NCBI GenBank assembly: GCA_964036295.1 | Contig: OZ038464.1 | Coordinates: 248,001-312,000 of the forward strand | Source: Plumapathes pennacea | Taxonomy: Eukaryota; Cnidaria; Anthozoa; Antipatharia; Myriopathidae | DNA length: 64,000 nt | Reading direction: 5' to 3' | In this document: in pieces, positions 1-12,042 of the stretch | Numbering within the stretch: position 1 is the stretch's first letter | How the letters are laid out: the number at the start of each line of letters is the position of its first letter | Program-made: the position numbers and the translations under genes | The notes under the pieces: model-generated | Database searches by the model: none | The model's input: only the letters and a program-made list of their open reading frames with translations | What the model was told of the DNA's origin: nothing

Positions 1-2431
1 TGTGCTGGCAGGCGTTTTGTTTTTCCTTTACTGGTGGCTGAGGAAAATAGCACTCATTTCGGGCTGCTGGCAAAATTAAATCTTACATAGCCTGCGAAAA
101 TAGACAGTTTCCGCCTGCCGCTTTGTGCGGCCGAAAAATATGTATTCTAAAGCCTGAAAGCAGTACTTTATTATTTCCGGCTGGAAAAAATGGGTGATTT
201 TGATCAGTTGCTAGAAGATTTTTCTGGGACTGCTCTGCTGGGAAATGGATATTCGGAAATTGCCTTCCTGGGAATGTGGAACACCTTCGTGTTTGCCAGC
301 AACAGAAAAAAAGCCGAAAAGAACTATTTTTTGGGAAGCTATCCATTGTATTTACACAAAGAGATGTATTTTGAGAAATACCCTCGTTGGGTGCTCTCGT
401 TGTTCCTCCCCAAGAAGAGAACGGCTGGACGCGTGAGCTGCCAACCGTGTCTGTGACGTAATTTAAAAAAAAATGTCCCGTTCGCTGAATTACGAATACA
501 TCTTGCGCGTCAATTTAAGGTGGCTCGAAATAGTTTTTTGACGCGCGAAACACCGAGTAAGTCGAAATTTCATCTTGGCCCACTCGTCTTCCACATCAAG
601 AATCTGACTCCGAAAGACACATCGATCACACAAGGGACATGTGCGACCGGCAAATACCTGGCAAACACAAGAAACCTTTTCCACCTTCGAGAAATGTAGG
701 TTATTTACCGGGCAGGAGGTCCGTAATAGAGGAAAATTGTGCCCGAATAGTTGTTGCCTCTGTCCGCATCAATGCCGATAGCACAGTTTTACCCTATATG
801 GACCGACCGAGTCCGGTAAAAAACTTTTTTTTTTCCTTCAATTTCTTGACTTATAGTGTTGACAGTAGTGACAAGAAACGAGTCAAGAGCAGAATAACAC
901 AGCTGAACGTGAATTCGATTGCATAAACTTCACTTTGCGACTGTAATTCGGTAGGAAACCACAAATGATGAAACGATGAAAAATAGTAAACACTGGATAA
1001 GAAAAATCAGGCATACCTGAACGTCCACTGATGAATATTGTGTATTTTTCCCGCTGTCATATTGCTTTCATCGTGCACGGGCGTACTTCAGTCCAAAGTC
1101 TTACAAATGACTCACCGTAAAAATTACACTCTTTCACGAATCCGGCTGGTAGTGTTTCTCAGGCCAGACATGTAGTACTTCCATTGTAAAACAATTAATT
1201 CGGGAGCAATACTTTTCCATACAACTTTTAGGTTTCCTCATCACGATGCGATTTGAATTCTACCTAATTCTCGAGTTTGTTTATGTCGTCCGTAAACTTA
1301 GTTGGACGTCCAAGATTTCTTTCAGTGCAATATTTCCCATCGCATAACAGGTTCTGGTTAGATTATTCACTGTTCAACGACTGAAAAACTGAGGAAAAAC
1401 TCCAAGCCGCTGGAGCGGCTCGCTGTGACAATTCATGAATGAAATTGGCGGCTTTGTACAAACTCGCCTTACATCAAATTATGACAGCTGATTGCTGACA
1501 GCTTTTTGACTTCCGTTTCCGCTTTGATATAGTTTTCCAAAGCGTTTAGCTATGAAAAACTAGCTAATCGTACAAAACCTCAGACTGAATCAGGCGCGTT
1601 TTTGGCGTAAGATACAGACACCGGAAAAAGAACTGCCCGTTCAGGAGAAATGCACGAGCAGGTATCGTGCACATGCGCAAATGCTGATCTAGTACACCCG
1701 AAATATTTGCGGTTTTCCTTCGTGTTTTTGCGGATAACTCCGCTCCAAGTCGGTGAATTGTCTCTATTTTTTTCTCATTCATTTAACTGAAGCCGAGGAA
1801 AGCCGACGTCTTTTTTAAAGAATTCCTGTCAACAGAAAACCAAATGAGAGAAAAAATGGATTTCCTGCAAAACGTGTTGACAGAATTTTACCAAATTTAT
1901 TCATTTTGTCGCTTTCCGTACACAAAAAAATTGTGCAAAATTTCAAAAAAATTCACCGAAGGAATATGAATATAACTAACTTTTTCCCGCTTTTATATCA
2001 CTCACAACAGGTGACGTTGTGTCAACCGATATCTGCTCAAAATTTATGAGAACACACTCTTCATAAGAACTCAATGCCATAGGCATAAAACCTTTTTGAG
2101 AAAGTAAACGCCGATTAAACTAAACAGCAGGTCATTTCTTGGTCTATAAACTGCCAGAAACTATTACGAGCCACCTTAACTTGCCGTAGCAAATCTTTGA
2201 GGCTTTCAAGCTTAAACTTCTCTACAACACGATCGCGAGATTCATCGAATAAATTCTTCCCATCTGCCATTTTGACTCCAACTGTCTGAAAGATAATTTA
2301 TGCCTGCTCAATTTGAGCAGGCGCGTTTCTCACTGGTGGAAATTAACAATACCAAGCTCACGCGTCCAGCCGTGCCTTCGGGGAAGGAGCGCGGGCTCAC
2401 TTCCCGAGGCAGCGGCTGGTAATCGAGCCTA
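1..2431. mobile_element. Outer TIR element, 5' end outside the window (unit A copy)
   Basis: This stretch matches 44234-46664 almost base for base, and that second copy shows both ends. There the element begins TAGGCTCGAT at 44141 and ends ATCGAGCCTA at 46664, with long imperfect terminal inverted repeats; an inner part of the arms is a perfect 17-bp pair at 423-439 and 2355-2371. The window opens about 93 bases inside the element. No convincing transposase reading frame is visible; the short frames on both strands look accidental. It carries a second element (519-2175) inside it and lies in the intron before the HEPN exon of locus A1. Superfamily not assigned. Confidence 0.6.
519..2175. mobile_element. 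Non-autonomous TIR transposon with TTAA target duplication (unit A)
   Basis: The ends are inverted repeats of about 18 bp, GGTGGCTCG(A/T)AATAGTTT, directly bordered by TTAA at 515-518 and 2176-2179. TTAA target duplications are typical of the piggyBac and Kolobok superfamilies. The 1657-bp interior has no long open frame, so this is a deletion derivative or MITE-like copy. It is nested in the larger TIR element and is repeated at 44751-46408. Just outside its right end, on the - strand, a short frame of about 58 codons starts near 2269 and ends inside the element; I see no support for it as a gene. Confidence 0.65.
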
Positions 2432-3378
2432 CTGTCTTTGTCGATTCACCGAAACAACCCTTTGCTGCACACATTGGTTTTGCAAGCTAGGGGCCTGTAA
2501 AGTGGAATTATTACATTTTTGAGGCAACAAGGAGAGGCATGGGTGGGGAAGACGGAAATCTCGAGACTTATTTTTGTCGGCAAATCCCACAAGCCTTCAG
2601 GTTAAACCAGTTTTGGTAGGTGGGGTGAGGGATCAGTTCACATGATGTTCCAAAGTGTTCTTCACAATGGATCAGAAGTTCTGGGAAGCTCAATTGTTTC
2701 ATTTAATCATTTGTTTCAATATGGTCACTTTATATTTTTCAGTCACTGAGCCTTGCATTAATATGTCTAAGATGTTGATCAGTGAAGAGCAGAAACGATG
2801 GTTGGTAGTTGGTATATCCTTACACAAAGTACTGGCTCCAAAACTGCGCAGTTATGTGGAAAATGGGTTGAAGAACCATTACACTACTCTTGATGGCGTG
2901 TATGGTCTAAAAACCCTCACACACTCCACAGTGTGTTCCAATCCAGCTCTAAAGAACCTGAAGTTTGCCAATATCAACAGCAATGCATCAACACACGGCA
3001 CCAGCAAGACAAGTCATACTAGTTATAACTATGCCATCAACAATCCCGTGGATCTGGCCAAACTTTACCTCCCAGATTACCTGGCGTGTTTCAGTGGCTT
3101 TGATGACTCTCTGGACCTGAGTGCCATGCTGCGGCTGCTTGGTTTTTCTAGACCACCAATTTTCCCGACCCCCTCCCCCCTGGTGCCCATTCAAGCTGCA
3201 GCTGATAATGTACGAGATGACGTTCGAAACAAATGGGGTCACTGTAACCTAAAAGAGTGGACACCAGGTTTCTATGACGACTGTTTTGTGACACTGGAGA
3301 AGTTGGTAGAAAGTCTGGGCTTAGGAGGAGGGGATGAAGCACAACTGAAAGATGAACTGAGGGACTGGCAATCAAAAG

Positions 3379-4019
3379 GTGAGTGAAGACAGTGATTGCC
3401 AAGGGGTTAAATTTTACCCTGGACACTACTGTACCACATAGACCTGAATTTCAACCACAACCTCAGCTGATCAACTGGATGTGAAAAACTCGGTGAACTA
3501 AAACTTCTATTTCATCTTTCAAGTCACCAGAGGGAGGGGCTGATCCGGACCGGTTGGCACTGGTTTACGGAAATGGGTCAAATTTCTAAAATTTAGATTT
3601 TATCATCCGGAAAGAGCAGGAAACGGGCTTTTAGAGAACAAAGTCTCAAACTTTTTTCCAGGGCAGCATGTCCCCAGACCCCTTGAGAAGCTTGCGCCTT
3701 TGGCGTTCATACATTTGGAAACCAGCCAGATTTTCTCCTGGATCCGCCTCTGTACAGATTTGTTTGGTTTATGAAGAATATGTGCTTGCTCCACTTGCTC
3801 ATGAATGCACTCTTTAAAGATGCTACAATAATTATTACAGTGGTATTACACAGTATAAATAAATTGGCATTTGATAGCTTGAGCAAAGCTGGCTGATGAA
3901 GTCATATTCTCCGGCAGTTACCTTGTTTCCAAGAACTAGGCCAATGTTAATTTATTTCTTACTTATTGTCAGTTTGAAAAAGTAAGAACTGAAGCACAAT
4001 TCCTTGCTTGTATCCTTAG
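3379..4019 (+). other. Intron between HEPN and coiled-coil exons of A1
   Basis: The intron runs from a GTGAGT donor to a CCTTAG acceptor. It aligns along its length with the same introns at 13563-14190, 20497-21101, 47612-48252 and 59004-59631. I see no separate gene or mobile element in it. Confidence 0.7.
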
Positions 4020-4207
4020 GGTGCGTCTTGTGTATGGGACACATTGTGGATGAAGATCTTCTTCAGCTGGTTCAACAAGAAGTGAAGAACCTCAGTCAGC
4101 AGTTCAAGAACCTGTACCAAGAGTTTCCAGACTTGAAAAACAAGTTAGAGTACACAATGAAGAGATTGAATCAAATGGAGGAGGAGGTCAAGAAGTTGAA
4201 AGAGGAG

Positions 4208-4799
4208 TCAAAGAAACAAGAAGAGAAAGTGAAGAATCTGGAGGAAGAGTCGAAGAAACAAGGAGAGAAAGTGAAGAATCTGGAAGAGGAGTCGAAGAAA
4301 CAAGGAGAAAAAATGAAGAATCTGGAAGAGGAGTCGAAGAAACAAGGAGAGAAAGTAAAGAATCTGGAAGAGGAGTTGAAGAAACAAGAAAAGAAAGTGG
4401 AGAATTTGGAAGAGGAGTTGAAGAAACAAGGAAAAAAAATGAAGAATCTGGAAGAGGAGTCGAAGAAACAAGGAGAGAAAGTAGAGAATCTGGAGGAGTC
4501 AAAGTCACTCCTCCAGATTCTCTACTTTCTCTCCTTGTTTCTTCGACTCCTCTTCCAGATTCTTCATTTTTTTTCCTTGTTTCTTCAACTCCTCCTCCAA
4601 ATTCTCCACTTTCTTTTCTTGTTTCTTCAACTCCTCTTCCAGATTCTTTACTTTCTTTTCTTGTTTCTTCGACTCCTCTTCCAGATTCTTCATTTTTTCT
4701 CCTTGTTTCTTCGACTACTCTTCCAGATTCTTCACTTTCTCTCCTTGTTTTTTCAACTCCTCTTCTAGATTCTCCACTTTCTCTTCTTGTTTCTTTGAT
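4208..4799. repeat. Long hairpin made from the coiled-coil minisatellite (A1)
   Basis: The left arm at 4208-4499 is the normal coiled-coil coding repeat, a 42-bp unit encoding Glu/Lys-rich double heptads. The right arm at 4507-4799 is its near reverse complement, separated by a 7-base spacer at 4500-4506. The LINE follows directly after the right arm. In the forward frame the right arm reads as Leu/Phe-rich 14-residue repeats, so one open frame runs through both arms to a stop at 4768. The same structure is at 48440-48990, where the left arm is one 42-bp unit shorter. Confidence 0.85.
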
Positions 4800-7610
4800 A
4801 AATAAGGTTTGCTTAAAGATGCGCACAAGTTTCAAGACCTTAGGCGACTAACCAAACAACTTATACTCAAGAAAAGGGAGGATCACGCCCATAAGTTCAC
4901 AGAATCTCTTACTAAATCTCCAAAACACTTCTGGTCCTTTGTGAAGTCCGCCACAAAAGAAAAAGTATGTGCCAACTTCCTTCGAGACGGCCCGGAATTC
5001 ATCACCAACAGTAGCTTAAAGGCCAATATTCTGAACAGCTTCTTCCATTCAATGTTTAGCCCTGCTGCGCCGGCTTCGCCAGCTGTTCCCCCTCCTCCAA
5101 CTTCAGGTGACACAATCACTTCCATCCAGCTATCGGTTTCTGAAGTGGCTAACGTTTTAGAAAACCTTGACCTCAGAAAAGCCTGCGGACCTGACGGTAT
5201 TCCTGGGATGCTTCTAAAGACCACAGCTATAGGGAGATTGCTCCTTTCCTCTGCCGTCTGTCCAACATGGCTTTCCTTGGGCTCAGTCTCTGCTAGTTGG
5301 AAACGTGCTAACGTTACCCCAGTGTTTAAAAAGGACGACCCTTCCCTTGCAATGAACTACAGGCCTATCTCACTGTTATGTATTATCTCGAAGGCTCTAG
5401 AACGTTGTGTGTACAACCACTGCTGTCCTCATCTGACTCCCTCTTTTTACCATCTTCAGCACGGCTTTCTAAAGGGCAGATCCACTGTGACGCAAATTTT
5501 AGAAGTTTATCTTGACATCCTTAACTCCATAGCTAGTGGGAAAACAATTGATGCTATTCATCTCGATCTATCGAAGGCGTTTGACAGGGTCCCTCATCAT
5601 CTATTTCTGACCAAGCTCGAGCGTTTTGGCATCTCAGGCTCAATATTGAAATGGTTAAGGAGCTACCTGTCTGACGGATACCAACGCTTTGTCCTAGATG
5701 GCGCCCTCTCAGATTGGCTCCCTGTGACCTCTTGGGTCCCCCAAGGATCTATTCTCGGACCGCTACTCTTTCTTGTCTACGCAAACGACATGCCAAGTTA
5801 TCTCCAAGCGGGCTCAACGATCGCCCTCTTCGCTGACGACTCGAAGCTCTTCAGACCTATGGTCTCTGTTGCTTCTCAGCGCTCTCTCCAGCTTGATCTC
5901 GACTGTCTTCAACGCTGGAGTGTAGATTGGAACATGGCTTTTAACGTGTTAAAGTGCAAGGTCTTGCGTATGTCCAGACAAAAATCTGTCAGTGCGGTTC
6001 ACGATTATGACTACTACCTTCATGCTCAGCGTCTGGAACGTGTCATCCATACCACCGATCTTGGGGTCACTGTGTCGAGCGACTCAACGTGGACGAAACG
6101 TCGTAGACATGTGCACTAAATTAATAAATACCTTGGCTTGATAAAGCGCGTCTGCGGTAGGGCCATATCAGATACTGCCACAAGGAAACTCTTATACTGC
6201 GCTCTGGTTAGACCTCGACTTGAGTATGCCTCCAACGTGTGGTCACCTTATACAGCAAAACATCGTCGTCTCATAGAAAACGTGCAACGCAGAGCCACCA
6301 AGTTTATCTTATCTTAAACTACCCTCCTAGCGAGACTTCATATACAGCCAGAATTTCTGCTTTAGACCAGCTTCCTCTTGAATACAGACGGGAAATCAGT
6401 GAGTGACCTGATACTTCTATTCAAACATAGGACCGGTTTGATTGATGCAGCTTTCAACAACTACCTTGTACCCGTCTGCCACCGCTGTAATACCCGTCAA
6501 TTTGACCAGAACAACTACCGCGCTTTAACCTGTTACAAACAGAACTTTTTCAAATTTTCTTTTTTTCCTAGATCTATTAATCTGTGTAATAATCTGCCTC
6601 AAAACCTCAAATGTGCTGCCAGTATATTACAGTTCAGGAACACTCTATATGAGGGCCTAGATGGGGTTTACTGTTGAGTGTTATGGGCCTGAATTTTTTA
6701 CTGTTAAGTGTTATGAAGCCAAAAAAATTAATGTTAAATGTTATGTAAAAAAGTAAAGTTAAGTGTTACAAGACTAGATATTAGAGCGGTTTTCGGATGA
6801 CTGTCGAAAGTAATCGTGTGATTGCTTTGGTTTTGCGTTTGCTTCGCTTTCGGATTGGTCCACACGAGTTTGTCAGCATGCTCAGCCAATCAGGAACAAA
6901 ACCAAAACCAAAACCAAACACTTCTCACGCAAGCGATGGCGTGTACTCGCACTGCTGATTGGAAAGTAAAACCAAACGCAAGACCAAACACAAATTACTT
7001 TGGCTTCCAATTGGCTGAACTACTTTCTCTCAGTCTCTGTGATTGGCCTGTGTGATTACTTTGGTTTTGGTTTTCGACAGTCATCCGAAAACGGCTCTAA
7101 GTAAAACAAGACAATAGGGCCAAGATGGGCTTTACTGTTAAGTGTTATGGGCTTGGATTTTTTTACTGTTAATTATTATGCAGACCCCCCCCCCCCCCAT
7201 CTAGGCCCTCCTTTTTGCTTTCTATAAAGAAAAACTGCCCGTTACCAGCCGCCATAGATTTTGTTACAAAGCCGTTGAGCCGTAATATATATTTTATGTA
7301 ATGTAGATACTATTCGTTTTATTGAATTGTGTACTTTTTGATAAGACATTCATTGTATTCAAATATGTATTTTTAGACTTTCGCCATATACAAATATGTA
7401 ATTTTAATCTCTTAGTCTACAATAGTTAGTAGTTTAATATTTTTATTATACCTTAGATTTCTCGTTTTAGATAGATTTTTATCTCTAAGTTTCGTTCGGA
7501 GTTGGATGTCAATTGGGACGCAAGTCCTGTTTCTTCCTCCAGTCATTACACTCTATTGTTTTGTATTTATTTAGTGTGTGTATGACGAATTTAATAGACT
7601 TTAAAAGCAG
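4800..7610 (+). mobile_element. 5'-truncated CR1/jockey-like LINE in the A1 coiled-coil exon
   Basis: A reverse transcriptase frame (about 4809-6119) shows the usual non-LTR landmarks: a DLSKAFDRVPH block, a PQGSILGPLLF block and the FADD catalytic motif. The frame then breaks; its C-terminal part resumes around 6378-6677 in another frame. No endonuclease domain is present, so the element is 5' truncated and dead. The 3' region holds repeats of GTTAAGTGTTATG near 6670-6775 and 7130-7180, then AT-rich sequence up to about 7610, where coiled-coil coding sequence resumes. A MITE is inserted at 6784-7097. Confidence 0.8.
6784..7097. mobile_element. MITE with TA target duplication (copy 1)
   Basis: The terminal inverted repeats read GAGCGGTTTTCGGATGACTG and its reverse complement (one base varies), with TA on each side. 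The B1 LINE lacks the insertion: around 50945-50955 it reads straight through as GATATGAAGTA. A second copy is at 24478-24790. The interior has several CCAAT-type motifs in both directions and no reading frame. TA duplication suggests a Tc1/mariner-type transposase acted in trans. Confidence 0.8.
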
Positions 7611-8193
7611 AGAAAGTAAGAATCTGGAGGAGTCCAAGAAGCAAGGAGATAGAAGAGAATCTGAAAGAGGAGTCGAAGAAACAAGAAGAGAATCTGGAGG
7701 AGTCAAAGAAGCAAGGAGATAAAGCAAAAAATATCTGGAAGGAGAGGTTGGAGAATTAAAGCGGAGGATGGGAGGAGCCGTGACACACGAGACGAAAGTT
7801 GGGGAAGGTTAGTTGACAGCACGAGCCCTATTCTAGGTCATGTACATGGTACATAGTGCACGGTGGGGGGAGGGGTGAATAGGTCGGCGGATCGACAGGC
7901 CAGTTTAGCCCTAAAATGCGCGGATTTCAGATTTTGTAGATATTTTCCACGGATCCGCGGACTTTCAAAGCGCAGCCGATCACGGATTATTAAATTTTTG
8001 CGCGGACTTCGTATTTTCCTCTTTCAGAGCATGGACCCTGGACTTTATAATGTTCTATAATCACTTTCGGGTGTGGATCAACGGATTTCATAAAAATCTG
8101 GTGAGGATATGTTCAGTTCACGTCCAGCCCACCCCTCTCCCCCTAATTTTTGTCCAATTTTCACGCTTAGTTTTTTTCTCCTTTCCCTGGCAG

Positions 8194-9152
8194 AGCCGCC
8201 TCTTCAGACGGAAATCATGGATGAGTACAAAATGCGACATTCGTGGATTAACCCCTTCCCGTGGCTGGAAAGCTTTCAGCTGGCCTTAAAAGACGTCTTC
8301 ACAAGACTGAAGGTTGTCGTCCGGCAGAAAGGAAGGTACGTCCCTTCTGATAGAACCGTCGGCATGTTTTAGGTATTTGAAGCCCACAAACATTGTGAAC
8401 ATCCAAAAAAAGTGCTGGTCGAGACCGACCCAGACATGGGAAAGACAACTTTCTCTGAGAAACTTTGCCTTGACTGGGCTACGGGAGAAAACATGCAGCC
8501 ATTTCCCCTTCTTCCTCTCGTCATTTTTCTGAAATGTCGTGACTTAATATCTGATGATATTATGGACGCAATGGCGGATCAGCTGCTTCTGAGAGATGTG
8601 TCAGAGAAGGACAAGTCTGCGCTGCTTAAGTATGTACAAGAAAATCAATCCGATATCTTGTTGTCGATGGCTTTGACGAGCTTCGTGAAGAAGTTGATCT
8701 ATCCGACCTTATCCAAAGGAAGATCCTGTCCCAGGTTCAAGCAGGAATCAGCATACGACAGTACTTTGATTCTCTTTTCGAGATCACTGGACACACAATC
8801 AGCGATGCTAAAGCATACATCAGAAAGTATTTTGAATTTTTCGAGGAAGAAGAGAAAGGCGAGCCCCTCCTTCAGAAAATAGATGAAACATTCCACAATG
8901 ACGGAAGAGCTAAAAGCGAAGATGCTGCCGACTGGAAAGAATTGCTGTCCAACCCTCTGAGAACCTCCCTTTTATGCGCCGTTTCCAAAGATTGTTGCGG
9001 CGAACTTCCCGCACGCCGTACGCAGTTGTACACCGAGATGAGCGAGTGTATTTTGAGGAGACACTTCAAGAAATAAAATCCAGAAGCAGAGCTACCAGAC
9101 GACCCTATAGAGCACTACAGAGAAGAACTGCTTACACTCGGTAATTAAATTA
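8194..9152 (+). pseudogene. NACHT exon remnant of locus A1
   Basis: The exon follows a GGCAG acceptor, as in the intact genes. The P-loop is readable as DMGKTTF (intact loci: GMGKTTF), and the downstream helices are recognisable. The Walker B region is damaged by a small deletion near 8660, and a block including the sensor region is missing near 8735. A premature stop lies before the P-loop near 8371. Similarity to other copies stops after the equivalent of A2 16025, so the winged-helix and LRR parts are gone. Confidence 0.85.
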
Positions 9153-10420
9153 GTCATATAGGAGTTAAGGAAGGCCAACAGTGTGAAATCTTTAGAAAAA
9201 AGGACGACATTAGAGTGTTTGTATTTGAAAGGTAACCGCCCTCACTGGCGACTTAACAGAACTGAGAAGTTTAACGCATTGAAATAAACGGCTGCGCATT
9301 TACACTGATAGAGAATGGATTAACCCGTAGACTGTGAAGAGGGTGAAGGGTTTGATCTTAGACTTTAGCTTAGCCAAGGAAATCAAACGGTATACAGCGG
9401 GTTATTCTTACGTCACCATGATAATCCAGATGCTCCGATCACTTGTAGAACATTTAAATGCAGTCGTGAATTGTTCTCTCTTGGTTTCATGTTATTCGCG
9501 TTAACTATAATTTGTTTAAATCAAAATGGGACCCGTTTCAAACTTCGGGCTTCTCATTAGTCGAACCTAATGCAAATGAACAAAATCCACGGTTTGAGCT
9601 TTGCTTGTGAAAAGTTCGACGTTTAAAACGGGTCTAACTCACTTGTGGGCAGGGTAGTGATCTGTTACGCGTGAATATTGGAAAACGCCAGAACTATGCG
9701 ATAATTGGACCAATCTCAGCGCCAAAACGAAAATCATTTGAACTATGGGACGGAAGTTACTGAGATATCTTAGCTTTCTGAAACGGGAAAAAGCGCTTGT
9801 AAATGTATAGGTCTGCTTTTAGCCAAGTTTTTTTGTTTTAGGTAAATGCGTCCCTTCTCAAATTGTATCGGCCTGATCTCGCATAGTTCAGAGGATTTTT
9901 TTATGGATAATTTATTAACTGTAGTAAAATTGTATTTCAAGTCGATTCACAATGTACGCGTCAATGACGCTTGTGCGAATTCATTTGCAAAATGAATATA
10001 CTGACTCTGATGTAAATTAAATGCACTTTTTGTGTCGACCTCTCTGTTAGCTGCCTGTGTTGAGACGTCGAGTGTCAACACGCTTGTCAAGAACCACACT
10101 GAAACTGTGTTGACTGGTTTATTGTATTTATCCATCGTAGCTCAAAGCAATACTACAAACGAGTAGACAAATTACTAATCAATAACACGAAATACGGAAC
10201 CAAAACAAGACGAATCGACGACTGAATAGCAGAATACTTACAAAAATCCCCGAGGAATCCGTACAAAGGATCCAAACCGTAAGCAGTGGCAAAACTAGCA
10301 AGATAGGTGAAGGTGACACAAAACTAATGACAAAATCGAAAGAAATCTGACGAAGCCAAAGTAATCTATTGTGCTTGACTATGTATTGAATAGAGACGTT
10401 TACCTCTGATCATTTAACCC
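9153..10420. other. Intergenic sequence between A1 and A2
   Basis: No coding exon is visible. The stretch aligns with 52964-54520 in unit B, apart from a SINE there. A short palindromic element occupies about 9530-9634; its arms begin GACCCGTTT and end AAACGGGTC, with roughly 28-bp imperfect arms. Confidence 0.6.
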
Positions 10421-10424
10421 AAAC

Positions 10425-11140
10425 AAGAGACCACCTGCCATTTTCTCCATACTGAACTACATACAGGTGACGATGTATTGAAGGGAGAAGGTTGACTCTG
10501 ATCAGTGATGGTCTTGTGGCTAATGATGCACGGCATGCGGTTAGGCATCCAAAGCTCCAGACTACAATGGTTGTTTGTGCAATCATGCAGTTTCTGCTCT
10601 TGTGGTCACTGAAGTGAAATATGCGCTGTTTACATTTTTGCTGTGTTCCTTCTTCTCTGAAAGAACAGGTAAACCAGATTTCAAAGAAACAAATTTGAGA
10701 TTAAAGAATGATCGTATTTTTTGGCAAAAATATATCAGATTTTCAAGGTGTGAAACGGAATGTGCTTTTGACATCTGCCTGTCAAAATATCGCGTGATCC
10801 GTAATCAATTATCGCGTGACTTCTAGACTGTCCAGTGTCCAGCTGTTTGGCGGAGGCAGGAGTGTTGATGTGAACACTGCTTGCTTCTGTATCGTTTCTG
10901 TGTTGCTATATACTCAGTTCTCGTCTGCAGCCTTTATTTCCCATCGAGAAAGAAGAACTTTCGCGTGTAATAATAGACCTGCCTCAGTCTGACAACACTG
11001 GAATAGTCACGTGACTGGCTTCAAGCCAGCAACGCCCACAAGGGCTTGGTTGAAAACATTTTCGCTTTCGAAATGTGCAGGAACCGAAGCAGTGGTGCTG
11101 CTCGTTTTCTACGAAAATTTGTATTTTACAGAAAAGACAG
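10425..11140 (+). promoter_or_regulatory. Promoter and first non-coding exon of locus A2
   Basis: This block recurs before A3, B1 and B2. It begins with a conserved stretch (about 10425-10510, also present as an intronic repeat elsewhere), then repeated GCGTGATC-type motifs, a TATA-like CTATATAC near 10916 and a CACGTG E-box at 11008-11013. The first exon probably ends at 11140, where GACAG is followed by GTAAGG, a donor conserved in all four copies. The transcription start is not determined; it is inferred to lie about 30 bases after the TATA-like site. Confidence 0.5.
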
Positions 11141-12042
11141 GTAAGGAAGTGTTCCTCTTTCAGTCGACGTCTTGTTACCCTTGTAGTTTAAGAGACGGCC
11201 GATGTTCGGATCAGAGTTTTCGCAGTTCGCTTGCTGGGGCGCGCACTTTTGTATAGTGTGTAATTTCATCTACGTTGAAAATGTTGTTTTGTTAGCATGA
11301 AATACAAAACCAAATGTTAGATATTGTAGAGTAGGTCAAATAAAACAACTTAGCAAACATTTTAAATCACAGCATTTTCATCACCAAGGTATTGGCGAAA
11401 GAATATTTGGTAAATTAGAAGACTTTGTATGCGTCCGCCATGTTGGTGTACATGGCGGCCAAGTAAACGCTACGTCAGAAGTTTTAGAAATACAGAAAAT
11501 ATTACTACTTTTTCGCTTCAAAGACTCGCAAGAATTCATATTTAAAGCTTACCATGTACAAAAGTCGACTGATAGATTTAAGATATTGCTTTTTTTTGCC
11601 ATTTGAAGAGCGTGCTCAGTCAAGCAATCAATGCAGTGCATAGACACGAAACTTTGAATGAAGATTAACGTTCCAAACATGAAGGATATGCTTAAAGAAC
11701 GGCTTTGTAGGAGAAGCGGTTTAGATTTTAGGATTTTGACGTTTGTCGTTTATTTTAATCATCATTTATTAATATTTATTTAGTTATATAATAAAATTAT
11801 TATTTTCTCGCGTTGCACAACCTGCAGCTTCGCATTTCCTATCTCGTGTTTACCTGCGGTGTAGCTTTCGCAGTTTCACACGTTCTCCGCCTTAATCATT
11901 AAGCTTTTTATTTTTCGTGTCACCTAATTACTCGTCTCACTGATTAGCGGGTAAATAATTGGGAATTTTGATTACTTAATCAAAAGTACCGTTTGTAAGT
12001 CCTTCACTGAATTGATACCTTGATGCGTTTTATTTCTTGCAG

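Larger units (their letters stand above)
2763..9152 (+). pseudogene. NLR locus A1: HEPN - coiled coil - NACHT, broken
   Basis: This locus keeps the family exon plan but cannot make a full receptor. The HEPN exon (2743-3378, ATG at 2763) is open and retains the Arg-x4-His motif (RNKWGH); it ends in phase 1 at a GTGAGT donor. The coiled-coil exon starts at 4020 but is interrupted by a hairpin and a LINE, and its remainder lies at 7611-7806. The NACHT exon starts at 8194. It has a stop where the intact copies read GAG (near 8371), frameshifts around 8660 and 8740, a stop near 9076, and no LRR part, because similarity ends near 9152. A truncated HEPN-coiled-coil product remains possible. The N-terminal domain lacks the Cys-rich insert of loci A2, A3 and B2. 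Confidence 0.8.

Noticed and set aside
190-456. 88-codon + strand frame and its - strand shadow, repeated at 44423-44689
   Set aside because: It lies inside a TIR element; identity of the two copies reflects recent duplication and no domain or splice context is seen.
4188-4835. 215-codon - strand frame rich in Arg, Glu and Ser
   Set aside because: It is the antisense of the coiled-coil hairpin; low-complexity repeats remain open in several frames by composition.
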